DNA of 64,000 nucleotides from positions 115,845 through 179,844 of the forward strand of contig NZ_FOPV01000006.1 in assembly GCF_900113575.1 (NCBI RefSeq), in the 5' to 3' direction. The DNA is from Nitrosospira sp. Nsp14. Its GTDB lineage: Bacteria; Pseudomonadota; Gammaproteobacteria; Burkholderiales; Nitrosomonadaceae. This document shows positions 9,623 through 18,088 of this stretch, piece by piece. How positions within the stretch are numbered: position 1 is the stretch's first letter; the number at the start of each line of letters is the position of its first letter. Under the pieces are notes generated by a model. That model saw only the letters and a list, made by a program, of their open reading frames with translations, was not told where the DNA came from and made no database searches. A program made the translations under genes and the position numbers.

Positions 9623-11506
9623 CTATTTCACCACCATAACGTAAACGGAAGAGGACGAAGCATTTCCAGCTGCATCTCTGACCATCGCCTGAATCAGGTG
9701 TGCTCCGGCCCCGACATTACCGATAAACCAGTTGTACCCCAACGTGGTTCCGGTTCCGCTCGCCTTTCGTACGCCATTGATATAGAGCGTGTGAGTAATG
9801 CCCATGGGCCCGCTATCGTCCGTCGCATTCACGCTGATCGCCACATTGTTGCCTGAAACCGGTCCCACCACCGGATTGACGATTTTGACCGTCGGCGCTG
9901 TCGTATCTTTGGAAAGAGTCGTGACTCCATTAGCTACATTCACAGCTACCGTGGCCGAAGCCTTCGAGTTACCCGCTGAGTCGAATGCATACGCGACAAG
10001 ATTGACCGCGCCATTGGGCACACCGTGCGAATCCCAGCTGAATGCAAACGGACCCGTGCTGTCGATGGCTACGGTTGTGCTGTTGACTTTCAGTTCAACA
10101 CGTGCCACCCCGATATTGTCCGCAGCGTTGACATTGACCGGAACCAGTCCTGCCACCGTCGCGCCATTACTTGGTGATGAAATTGCCACCGAAGGCGCCT
10201 GCGTATCAGGCACCGGAACGGCTGCAACGGCTGCCTGCACTGCCCTTGCGGCGTCTACGCGTCCGTAGCCATAGTAGGGGTCGCGGCCCGCAGCGCCCAG
10301 GTCAACAGCGGTCGAAAACAGCAGGCTTTCGATCTTCGTATTCAGCAATGATGGAGCGGCGGACATCATGAGGGCGACCACTCCGGCGGTTATAGGACTT
10401 GAGAATGAGGTTCCCGATACTGCGCCATAGCCTCCCCCAAGGGTGGTGCTCCAGATCCCTGCACCCGGAGCCGCCAGCGCGATATAAGCGCCGTAGCTCG
10501 ACCAACTGGCCCTGACATCATTGCCATCCGTGGCGGATACTGGAATCATCGTCGTGGTCGACACATAATTTTGCTGGGTACCCGTGTTTCCACCACTGAC
10601 AACCACCAGTCCCCCCTTATTTTTCATGTATTGCGCAGCATTTTGAACAGTCAAGCTACTGGTGACACCGAGAAAACTAACGTTCGCCACGCGAGCGCCA
10701 TTGTCTGCAGCATGGACGAGCCCCTGCGTTATGGTGCTCCAATAGCCCGCGCCGCTAAGGTTGGTGACGCGTATGGGCATAATCCTGGACTGCCCCGCAA
10801 CCGAGGCGATTCCAGTACTGTTGTTGCTCGTCGCCGCAGCCGCGCCTGCAACCTTGGTCCCGTGGCCGTATACATCGGACGTATTGGCGTTGTTGTCATA
10901 GAAATTCCAGCCCGGCACCAGTCTGGGTCCAAGATCGGGATGTGCGCTATCGACGCCCGAATCCAGAATTGCAACGGTGACACCTGCCCCTTGTGTTTTA
11001 TCCCAGGCCGCTGATGCTCCAATCTTTGGCAAATGCCATGCGCTGCCATAGTAGGGATCATTTGGTATGAGGTCGGGCAAAACCATCTCGTCTACCTCCG
11101 CGAACTTGAATGCCGGGTGATGAGCGAGCCTGGCAGCAACGGCTTTTTCCGAAGCATTAACCGGTAGATCCACGATATACAAATCGCTCTGGCCAATTTT
11201 TTTCCCCTTGCCGCCGTGCTCACTCAATATTTTCCCAAGTTCCTTCTCGGTCAGTCCGGGACGGGGCATTACCAGAATCCGGCCATTAGCCCATCCGCCT
11301 CCACCATTATTGGCGCCTTGCGCATTGTTTTCCGGCGGCGCGGCGCTAGAGCTGGACGCGGCTAATCCGATCAGGACTGCCAGCAGATATGCCGACATAC
11401 GACCGCGACCGCGTTGGACACGCTGCAGGCCGCAATCATTTACTAAGGCCGCGCCTGATGGCGACCCGCTCGTTACACATCCAGATAAAAACTCGATAGT
11501 GCGCAT
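9623..11506 (-). CDS. Secreted subtilisin-like serine protease (S8) with Ig-like C-terminal domains
   Basis: 627 residues. A signal peptide (MSAYLLAVLIGLAASSSSA at about 37-55, after a charged N-terminal extension) is followed by a propeptide-like region (ILVMPRPGLTEKELGKILSE). The S8 catalytic domain has Asp in VAILDSGVD, His in YGHGTKVAG and Ser in SGTSFSSP. Two Ig-like domains follow, each opening with a T/QAPxVxIxxP strand. It is exported and should cut extracellular proteins. The start at 11506 has GGAGGAAC 5 bases upstream, and that site lies in a hairpin. A c-di-GMP-I riboswitch lies upstream at 11644-11721. A second, frameshifted paralogue is at 13938-15790. Confidence 0.93.
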   Translation of the reverse strand: MRTIEFLSGCVTSGSPSGAALVNDCGLQRVQRGRGRMSAYLLAVLIGLAASSSSAAPPENNAQGANNGGGGWANGRILVMPRPGLTEKELGKILSEHGGKGKKIGQSDLYIVDLPVNASEKAVAARLAHHPAFKFAEVDEMVLPDLIPNDPYYGSAWHLPKIGASAAWDKTQGAGVTVAILDSGVDSAHPDLGPRLVPGWNFYDNNANTSDVYGHGTKVAGAAAATSNNSTGIASVAGQSRIMPIRVTNLSGAGYWSTITQGLVHAADNGARVANVSFLGVTSSLTVQNAAQYMKNKGGLVVVSGGNTGTQQNYVSTTTMIPVSATDGNDVRASWSSYGAYIALAAPGAGIWSTTLGGGYGAVSGTSFSSPITAGVVALMMSAAPSLLNTKIESLLFSTAVDLGAAGRDPYYGYGRVDAARAVQAAVAAVPVPDTQAPSVAISSPSNGATVAGLVPVNVNAADNIGVARVELKVNSTTVAIDSTGPFAFSWDSHGVPNGAVNLVAYAFDSAGNSKASATVAVNVANGVTTLSKDTTAPTVKIVNPVVGPVSGNNVAISVNATDDSGPMGITHTLYINGVRKASGTGTTLGYNWFIGNVGAGAHLIQAMVRDAAGNASSSSVYVMVVK

Positions 11507-11507
11507 T

Positions 11508-11543
11508 CCAGTTCCTCCTCGCAGTGGAGACGGAACCGCCTGG
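11508..11543 (-). promoter_or_regulatory. Hairpin occluding the ribosome site of the S8 protease
   Basis: On the minus strand CCA, GTTC and CTCC pair with GGAG, GAAC and TGG across a 7-base loop, with the left arm interrupted by short bulges. The right arm is the Shine-Dalgarno sequence (GGAGGAAC) just before ATG 11506. It is a plausible expression platform for the upstream c-di-GMP riboswitch, acting on translation; the pairing is seen, the coupling is inferred. Confidence 0.5.
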
Positions 11544-11643
11544 ATCGCTTGCGACATAAACTCGCAATCGACTTTCGACAATCTTGACCCCGGTAATTTG
11601 CTGACACGATTAATTCATTAAACCGGTGAGATAATAGCGTTAC

Positions 11644-11721
11644 CTGGCAGCCCTGCCGTCCTATGGCTTTCGCCCCGTAGACCGATGACTTTGCGTCCCC
11701 CGCTTTCATGGGGTATGCCCT
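11644..11721 (-). promoter_or_regulatory. Cyclic di-GMP-I (GEMM) riboswitch aptamer
   Basis: The minus strand carries the hallmarks of the GEMM-I class in order: a GGGCAUACC-like 5' strand, a CCCC / GGGG stem capped near a GAAA loop, the nearly invariant GACGCAAAG joining segment, and a second arm with CUA, a GCGAAAGC loop and a conserved AUAGG strand. It ends in GGCAGGGCUGCC. It lies about 140 bases upstream of the S8 protease start, so intracellular c-di-GMP should control this secreted protease. No intrinsic terminator follows, which favours translational control. The second subtilase lacks the GACGCAAAG signature upstream. Confidence 0.85.
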
Positions 11722-11852
11722 TTTTACAGATACAAATAAGAATTTACTGAAGGCATTAACGGAAAAAATTCTTTCGACTTGAAAGGTTGCAAATAAAGAA
11801 AGGCGCTGCCCAAACTTGCCTCGCCATTGCTCAGCTCGGCCGTGCGTCAGCC

Positions 11853-11881
11853 AAAAAAAAACCCGCCGGAGCGGGTTTTTA
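11853..11881 (-). terminator. Rho-independent terminator of the PEP-CTERM gene
   Basis: ACCCGC / GCGGGT with a 4-base loop, extended by an A-tract pairing with a T-tract. On the minus strand it ends in a run of about nine T, 20 bases downstream of the stop at 11901. Confidence 0.9.
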
Positions 11882-11900
11882 CTCTAAAAAAACATCTCCG

Positions 11901-12584
11901 TTATTTTTTTTGTCTGCGGGCCACGCCAATGCCCAACAGTCCCAAGCCAAGGAGTGCGAGCGTCGTAGGTTCTGCGATTTCCTGAGGAGGAGTGGTGCCA
12001 GGGTCACCCCCAACATACTTTAATGAGCCGCTTCCCCCTGGCCCTGCCCCCACCTGCTGAATATGCACCATAGCCAATGACGCGGGACCGCTACCACTAA
12101 CATCCACGCTAAAATCGCTTACCGAGATCGCATTCGCTGAACTGATCGTCCATGTGCTGAACTCGCCATTCGTAAAGCGGGCAGAGGGAGGCCCCGTGGG
12201 GTAATCGAGATCTAAATAAAAATTATAGCCCGCGTCGCCACCCGGGGGATTGATTCCAAAAGCACCCGCCACGACGAGCTGAGTACCCCCGAAACTGCCG
12301 AATGAGCTACTTGTTAGGAGGGGGGTACCGTCGTAAGAAAAGAGGAGTCCCGATATAAAAGCGTCGTCCCCTATGGCGCCGAGATTAGCTACCGAATTAT
12401 TGAAACTGAAGTTCACCGCGTTCGCTCCATTCTGCGTAATCGTCAGCGTTGCGACTGTGACATTGCTCCCGACCGGATTGCCAGTCAGATACGTATTTAT
12501 GTCAATGACCAACGCAGACGCAGATAATGGAGCAGTGATCAATCCAAGACTGACTACTGCTGCCGAAAAAAATTTATTCATCAT
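11901..12584 (-). CDS. PEP-CTERM sorting domain protein
   Basis: 227 residues: signal peptide (ending SASALV, about residue 25), a Gly/Ser/Asn-rich mature part, and a C-terminal sorting tag at about 203-227. The tag is AEPTTLALLGLGLLGIGVA followed by RRQKK, i.e. a PEP-like motif, one membrane helix and a basic tail. Such proteins are processed by exosortase (EpsH-type) and are associated with exopolysaccharide and biofilm. The motif here is AEPTT rather than strict PEP. Two adjacent ATGs (12584, 12581) follow AAAAAGG. The sigma-54-type promoter upstream fits the PrsK/PrsR control known for this class. Confidence 0.9.
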   Translation of the reverse strand: MMNKFFSAAVVSLGLITAPLSASALVIDINTYLTGNPVGSNVTVATLTITQNGANAVNFSFNNSVANLGAIGDDAFISGLLFSYDGTPLLTSSSFGSFGGTQLVVAGAFGINPPGGDAGYNFYLDLDYPTGPPSARFTNGEFSTWTISSANAISVSDFSVDVSGSGPASLAMVHIQQVGAGPGGSGSLKYVGGDPGTTPPQEIAEPTTLALLGLGLLGIGVARRQKK

Positions 12585-12635
12585 CTAACCTTTTTATTAG
12601 TATTGGTTTCTTGTCGATTCCGCGAATCCTGCTTA

Positions 12636-12668
12636 CTCCTGTTAACCGGCGGACATCAGTAACAGGAG
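12636..12668 (-). promoter_or_regulatory. 5' leader hairpin of the PEP-CTERM gene
   Basis: A perfect 8-bp inverted repeat (CTCCTGTT / AACAGGAG, 17-base loop) lies right at the predicted transcript start. It would form at the 5' end of the mRNA and could stabilise it; function is inferred. Confidence 0.4.
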
Positions 12669-12681
12669 CCAACGACTAAGA

Positions 12682-12697
12682 AGCATAAGTCGTGCCA
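12682..12697 (-). promoter_or_regulatory. Sigma-54 (-24/-12) promoter of the PEP-CTERM gene
   Basis: The minus strand reads TGGCACGACTTATGCT. GG and GC are separated by 10 bases as in the consensus TGGCAC-N5-TTGCW; only one core position (A for T) deviates. Predicted start near 12672 gives a leader of about 88 bases. Confidence 0.65.
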
Positions 12698-13156
12698 TGC
12701 TATAAGATATTGGTCTTAAACTATAATTTAGAAGACTCATCCTCATGTGTAAGCTTTTTCGACACGCAAGGAAAAAGAAGAATCGGAGTGCCTGGAGAAA
12801 ATTTAACAGACGAGCATTTATCGAATTCGCCATCTAACAGCCCCAATTCCAGCGTCTCCCTGCAGTTTAGCGCGCGCGTTGTACGAACATCTAGGCTAAC
12901 CTTCACAACTCACTGTTCTTGCGGGTCCGCTGATCGAGCCGGTGGAGGAGTGGACAACTTGGAACGGATGCTTGAATGCGAAGTGAAGCTAGAAAATCAA
13001 GGCTTCCGCGCCTCGGTATTCTTGAGGCTTAAGCGACGTGGCTGCTGGGATGGGAGGAGTTACGGAGGTCTCCGGCGATACTTCTGCCAGCGTGAATAGC
13101 ACTTAGCAGATCAAATAGGGCGGGGTGCCCTGTTTACGCGAGCTTGCATGCTCGGT
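12698..13156. other. Gap with no supported gene
   Basis: A 135-codon frame on the plus strand (12692-13099) has no recognisable domain. Its stretch at about 12950-13050 (protein DNLERMLECEVKLENQ) resembles the stretch at about 16545-16640 (DNLEQLMERGARLENQ). Both lie next to the 3' end of a metZ copy, so they are probably remnants of one duplicated, decayed gene. Confidence 0.35.
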
Positions 13157-13926
13157 TCATCGTCCGTTCAATCCCCTGGCCAAATCGGCCCGGATATCCC
13201 CGGCGGCTTCCAATCCAACGGCAATTCGCAACAACCCATCGGTAATTCCTGCAGCGTCCCGGCTCTCCTGGCTAGTACGGGCGTGCGTAGTGCTGGCGGG
13301 ATGAGTCAGGGTGCTCTTGGTGTCGCCCAGGTTGGCGGTAATCGAAATCAAACGTACCGAATCGACCACCCGCCATGCTGCTTCTTTGCCACTTTTCAAC
13401 TCAAATGAAACGATTCCGCCCCCGGTCTTCTGTTGACGCTTGGCGAGTTCATGCTGCGGATGAGAGGGTAAGCCCGGATAATAAACTCTGGCAACGCCGG
13501 GCTGCGCTTCCAGCCAGCGGGCGACTTCCAGCGCATTAGCCGAGTGCGCCTCCATTCTTATTTTAAGTGTTTCCATCCCCTTCAGGATAACCCAGGCGTT
13601 AAACGGACTTAAGCTTGGACCAGCGGTGCGAAGGAAGCTGAATACCCCTCCCATGACAACATCACGCGTGCCAAGCACTGCCCCACCCAGAACCCTGCCC
13701 TGTCCCTCCAGGTATTTGGTAGCAGAGTGAATCACAATATCGGCGCCGAGTTCCAGCGGCCGTTGCAGTGCCGGCGAGCAGAAGCAATTGTCAACCGCCA
13801 GCAATGCGCCGGCTTTCTTCGACACGGACGCAAGCGCGGCGATATCCGAGATTTCGGTGAGCGGGTTTGACGGTGTCTCCACGAACAACAATTTAGTGCT
13901 CGGCCTTACCGCCGCCTCCCACTCCG
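13157..13926 (-). pseudogene. metZ: Truncated duplicate of metZ (3' two-thirds)
   Basis: This copy matches the intact metZ from about codon 137 to just before its stop. It lacks the N-terminal part, the riboswitch and the promoter. The open frame starts with LLFVETPSNPLTEISD and keeps the SATK lysine that binds pyridoxal phosphate, but without the N-terminal segment it should not form an active enzyme. Bases 13191-13858 are identical to 16780-17447 by my reading. The few differences cluster at the two ends. It ends GLNGR instead of GLNPA. It begins 11 bases downstream of the stop of the second subtilase. Confidence 0.92.
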
Positions 13927-13937
13927 GCGGTGTTAAG

Positions 13938-15790
13938 CTATTTTAATACCCTCACGTTCACCGACGCAGATGAAGCATTACCTGCCCTATCCTTTGCTAC
14001 TGCCCGGATGGTATGCAGCTGACCTGGCGCATTCTTCGGGCGCGTATTCCAGGCGTAGCTCAGCGTACTGCCCGTCCCGCTGGCTGCCATTGCCCCATCC
14101 ACATAGATGTATAGCATGATCCCCGCAGCGCCCGCGTTGTCTGATGCCACGCGTCCCGAGACATTTCCCGGGACGGGGTTGATGATCTTAACTGTCGGGG
14201 CTAGCGTGTCCTTGGTAGTGGTCGTGGTTCCATTCGCAACGTTTACCGCCACCGGATCAGAGGCATCAACATTACCCGCAGCGTCGTAAGCGTAAGCAAC
14301 AAGGTTTGTGATTCCGTTTGGCGAACCGGCCGAGTCCCAGGTAAAGGCAAACGGGGCTGCATTATCGATGGCCACAGTATTGTTATTTACCCTGAGCTCC
14401 ACCCCCGACTCACGCCAATATTGTCGGTGGCGGAAACATTGACGGGCACCAGTCCGGATACCGTCGCATCCGGATAGGGGGATGAGATCAAGACAACGGG
14501 CGACTGAATGTCGAGCGCCGGTGTCGCGGAAATAACAGCTTGCACCGCCCCGGCGGCACTTACGCGGCCGTACCCGTAATAGGGGTCGCGCCCCATGTCG
14601 CCAAGGTCAATGGCGGTCGAGAAGAGGCGCTTTTCTATGTCCGTGTTCGGCAACCCAGGATTCGCCGTCATCATCAGCGCAACAACCCCAGCCGTTACCG
14701 GACTGGCGAATGACGTGCCCGACACCGATCCGTAACCCCCGCCCCATGTCGTGGTCAGGATGCCCGCACCGGGTGCCGACACTGAAACAAAGCTTCCATA
14801 GCTTGACCAGCTTGTTTTGAAGTCGTTGCCGTCTGTGGCAGATACTGCAATCAGGGTTGTGGTTGGCGCGTAACCTTGGTCAACTCCGTTATTCCCGGCG
14901 GCAACCACCACCAGACCGCCCTTGTTCTTCATATATTGCGCGGCATTCTGGATGCTGGCGCTTCCCGCAACGCCGTAAAAGCTAACGTTGGCAATGCGCG
15001 CCTTATTGTCAGCCGCCCATGTCAGGCCCTTTGCGATCGCGCTGATGTAGGCGGAACCAGTAGTGTTCGAAACGCGAACGGGCATGATCCTGGACTGGCC
15101 TGCCACACCCGATACGCCGACCGCATTATTCGTGATTGCTGACGCAGTGCCAGCCACCTTCGTGCCATGAGCGAATACGTCAGAGGTTAAGGAGTTGTTA
15201 TCGTAGAAGTTCCAGCCGGCGACCATGCGGGACGAAAGGTCAGGGTGCAACCCATCCACCCCGGAGTCCAGAATAGCAATGATGACGCCTGCTCCCTGCG
15301 AATTGTTCCAGGCCGATGATGCGCCAATTTTGGACAAATGCCAGGCACTGCCATATTGGGGATCGTTCGGCACGAAATCGGGCTCCACAAGATAGTCAAG
15401 TTCCACAAACTCAAGATGCGGGTGGTGGGCCAGCCTTGCGGCAACCGCCTTTTCCGAGGCGTGTGCCGGTAAATCCGCAATATACAAATCACTCTGCCCA
15501 ATTTTCCTCGCCTTGCCACCGTGCTCCCCGAGAATTTTCGCCAGCTCCTTTTCAGGAAGCCCGGCGTGCGGCAGAACCAGTATCCGCCCCTCCGCCCAGG
15601 TCCCGGTTCCCTGCCCCCTGCTCTCCGGCTCTGCAGCCGTCGAACCAACCGACAACAATCCTACAAATGCAGCAAGTAGAAATGAGACAACGCCATGCCG
15701 AGTTGGGACCGCATCTCCAGCAATTTTTAACGTAGCCCGTGATGAGCACACTCCTGAGTCCGAACACAATTCCCTCTTGTTGACGTTCAC
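13938..15790 (-). pseudogene. Second S8 subtilase, frameshifted in the Ig-like region
   Basis: A paralogue of the protease at 9623-11506 with the same plan: signal peptide (about VVSFLLAAFVGLLSVGSTA), propeptide, S8 domain (Asp in IAILDSGVD, His in FAHGTKVAG, Ser in SGTSFASP) and Ig-like repeats. The frame breaks near 14400, where the minus strand reads AGTCGGGGGTGGAG. The paralogue reads Ala-Arg-Val-Glu at this point, so two extra G (or one missing) shift the frame and stop after VSRGWSSG. The remaining Ig-like part is open from 14402 to 13938. The protease domain is intact, so a shortened active enzyme is possible. The start is GTG 15790 with AGGA 6 bases upstream; no c-di-GMP aptamer precedes it. 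Confidence 0.85.
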
Positions 15791-16745
15791 GTCGATTCCT
15801 TTTTTTTGTTGTGAAACCCGTGGCACCCTAAAAACCCAAAGTTGCAACAGGCATAAAATTGCATTACGGCTATTTGATCTATTTCCTGAACATGAAAAAC
15901 GGCTATCAATGTCGCACATACATGCTTTAGCCGAGGTTTTCGGCGGCAACGCCTTGAACTGATGAGCTTGGGCGTTATAAGCATATTTCGTGCCAGCTTC
16001 TAATTCCCTTTTTAGATAAGGGATTAAATAAAAAAGAAATTAAATTTTGTTGCTCGATGACTACAAGCTCGACAGTATCTCCATATAAGGCCCTGAAAGT
16101 AAGTCCACTTTGGATGTCTCCACGCAGCGACAATACCCTACGAACAATGTTATGAGACCTGCCCTCAAGGTTGTCTCTGAAATCGAGCTCCACAGGAGTG
16201 CGGAGAAAACGTGCCGCGACCTCCACCTTGTACCGGCGCGCTCGCCTTAGACTCTGGGAATATGAAATACCAATGGCATGTCCTGCTACTGGGAATGGCC
16301 CGGCTGGGTCTATTGATTTCGCTCTCGAAACGATTCCCCCCAGTGCCAGCACACTCGCCATTCTTGGGCGGTGGCCTCCCGCTCCGAACAGCGCGTGGCG
16401 CAGGCGCGTGCGCAATGGGAAATACGCCATATGAACGCGATTAATGATGCCTAGAACGGATGCGCGAAGGCGTAAGCCTGGCCCGGGAGTTGCAGGAGAT
16501 GTGGATTTTGCCGCCCCTGTTCGCTGTCGCATGACGAGCAAGATACCGAACGACAACTTGGAGCAGCTGATGGAACGCGGCGCGCGGCTTGAGAATCAAA
16601 CGCTGAAAGGGCACCGCGCGCTCTGCTTGAGGAACTTGTAATTCTGATAATGGAGGAGGCTGCTGGTGATCGTCCTCGCGATGAGACGCCCAGGATGAGG
16701 TGGGATTGGGCTTGCCTGTCGGCCGGAATTTGGTCCAGCCGGGGT
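15791..16745. other. Gap with decayed coding remnants only
   Basis: 955 bases between the second subtilase and metZ. No intact gene is supported. Short plus-strand stretches (16211-16444, 16444-16641) look like fragments of a decayed gene, including the DNLEQLMERGARLENQ segment that resembles one near the truncated metZ. The promoter of the second subtilase must lie at its left end; I see no clear motif. Confidence 0.3.
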
Positions 16746-17924
16746 TTATGCCGGGTTCAGCCCCCTGGCCAAATCGGCTCGGATATCCCCGGCGGCTTCC
16801 AATCCAACGGCAATTCGCAACAACCCATCGGTAATTCCTGCAGCGTCCCGGCTCTCCTGGCTAGTACGGGCGTGCGTAGTGCTGGCGGGATGAGTCAGGG
16901 TGCTCTTGGTGTCGCCCAGGTTGGCGGTAATCGAAATCAAACGTACCGAATCGACCACCCGCCATGCTGCTTCTTTGCCACTTTTCAACTCAAATGAAAC
17001 GATTCCGCCCCCGGTCTTCTGTTGACGCTTGGCGAGTTCATGCTGCGGATGAGAGGGTAAGCCCGGATAATAAACTCTGGCAACGCCGGGCTGCGCTTCC
17101 AGCCAGCGGGCGACTTCCAGCGCATTAGCCGAGTGCGCCTCCATTCTTATTTTAAGTGTTTCCATCCCCTTCAGGATAACCCAGGCGTTAAACGGACTTA
17201 AGCTTGGACCAGCGGTGCGAAGGAAGCTGAATACCCCTCCCATGACAACATCACGCGTGCCAAGCACTGCCCCACCCAGAACCCTGCCCTGTCCCTCCAG
17301 GTATTTGGTAGCAGAGTGAATCACAATATCGGCGCCGAGTTCCAGCGGCCGTTGCAGTGCCGGCGAGCAGAAGCAATTGTCAACCGCCAGCAATGCGCCG
17401 GCTTTCTTCGACACGGACGCAAGCGCGGCGATATCCGAGATTTCGGTAAGCGGGTTTGACGGCGTCTCCACGAACAGCAGTTTAGTGCCCGGCCTTATCG
17501 CCGCCTCCCACTCCGAAATATCGGTGGCTGAAACAAACGTCGTATCGATATTGAAACGCGTGAGGATATTACTGAACAGATTTACGGTGGAGCCGAACAG
17601 GCTGCGCGATGCGACGATGTGATCCCCGGCCGACAGCAGGCCCATTACACAGGATAGAATCGCCGACATGCCGGAAGAAGTCGCGACGCAGGCTTCCGCT
17701 CCCTCCAGTGCGGCGAGGCGCTCTTCAAAGGCTGTTACGGTAGGATTGGTAAAGCGCGAGTAGATGTTTCCTGGTTCTGCCCCCGAAAAGCGTGCGGCCG
17801 CCTGCGCGGCGCTGTCGAATACAAAGCTTGAGGTGAGATACAACGCCTCCGAGTGCTCATTGAATTGGCTGCGGTGAATACCGGTATGCAAGGCCAGCGT
17901 TTGCAGCTCGAAATCGTCAGACAT
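16746..17924 (-). CDS. metZ: O-succinylhomoserine sulfhydrylase
   Basis: 392 residues, a Cys/Met-metabolism pyridoxal-phosphate enzyme that makes homocysteine from O-succinylhomoserine and sulfide (direct sulfhydrylation step of methionine synthesis). Visible motifs: IYSRFTNPT near 54-62, TSSGMSAI, the cofactor aspartate region LLAVDNCFCSP, and the Schiff-base lysine in IHSATKYLEGQG. The C-terminal SITANLGDTKSTLTHPA is typical. ATG 17924 has GAAGGAG about 9 bases upstream. It is preceded by its own promoter, a SAM-II riboswitch and a terminator, so SAM represses it. It is the last gene of the conserved cvpA-purF-metZ order. Confidence 0.95.
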   Translation of the reverse strand: MSDDFELQTLALHTGIHRSQFNEHSEALYLTSSFVFDSAAQAAARFSGAEPGNIYSRFTNPTVTAFEERLAALEGAEACVATSSGMSAILSCVMGLLSAGDHIVASRSLFGSTVNLFSNILTRFNIDTTFVSATDISEWEAAIRPGTKLLFVETPSNPLTEISDIAALASVSKKAGALLAVDNCFCSPALQRPLELGADIVIHSATKYLEGQGRVLGGAVLGTRDVVMGGVFSFLRTAGPSLSPFNAWVILKGMETLKIRMEAHSANALEVARWLEAQPGVARVYYPGLPSHPQHELAKRQQKTGGGIVSFELKSGKEAAWRVVDSVRLISITANLGDTKSTLTHPASTTHARTSQESRDAAGITDGLLRIAVGLEAAGDIRADLARGLNPA

Positions 17925-17940
17925 GCAACGAAACTCCTTC

Positions 17941-17980
17941 AAATAAAAAAACCCGTTCAGCACTCGCTAAGACGGGTTTT
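17941..17980 (-). terminator. Riboswitch-controlled terminator upstream of metZ
   Basis: On the minus strand ACCCGT and ACGGGT pair across 15 bases, followed by a T-run just before the metZ ribosome site. Its 5' arm also pairs with the 3' strand of the SAM-II aptamer, giving a mutually exclusive antiterminator. Confidence 0.9.
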
Positions 17981-17981
17981 T

Positions 17982-18036
17982 TCCCGCTTTAGCCGAATTT
18001 ATAACGCGCCCGCAAGCTGAATATCAAATCGGCGCA
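17982..18036 (-). promoter_or_regulatory. SAM-II riboswitch of metZ
   Basis: The minus strand matches the compact SAM-II (SAM_alpha) consensus in order: GCGCC-GAUUUG, a variable loop, GC-GGGCGCG pairing back to the 5' strand, AUAAA, then GCUAAA-GC-GGG as the pseudoknot strand. SAM binding holds GCUAAA and GGG in the aptamer. Without SAM the same bases can pair with CCCGTCTTAGC across a six-A loop (10 of 11 pairs counting G-T), which removes the 5' arm of the terminator at 17941-17980. The logic is therefore transcriptional OFF at high SAM. The class is best known from Alphaproteobacteria. Confidence 0.9.
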
Positions 18037-18044
18037 CAACTGTT

Positions 18045-18073
18045 ACGCTACTCTGGATGGTTGAGTTTGTCAA
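18045..18073 (-). promoter_or_regulatory. Sigma-70 promoter of metZ
   Basis: A perfect -35 TTGACA (18068-18073) is followed after exactly 17 bases by TAGCGT as a weak -10 (18045-18050). The predicted start near 18038 coincides with the first base of the SAM-II aptamer, which supports both calls. Confidence 0.7.
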
Positions 18074-18088
18074 TCTTCAATGACGCTC

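Noticed and set aside
14387..14402. Programmed frameshift joining the two parts of the second subtilase
   Set aside because: A five-G run without a recognised slippery heptamer or downstream structure; the need for a two-base change makes mutation or sequence error more likely.
15975..16556. 193-codon minus-strand ORF upstream of the second subtilase
   Set aside because: No domain, no signal peptide, no ribosome site; overlaps decayed plus-strand fragments.
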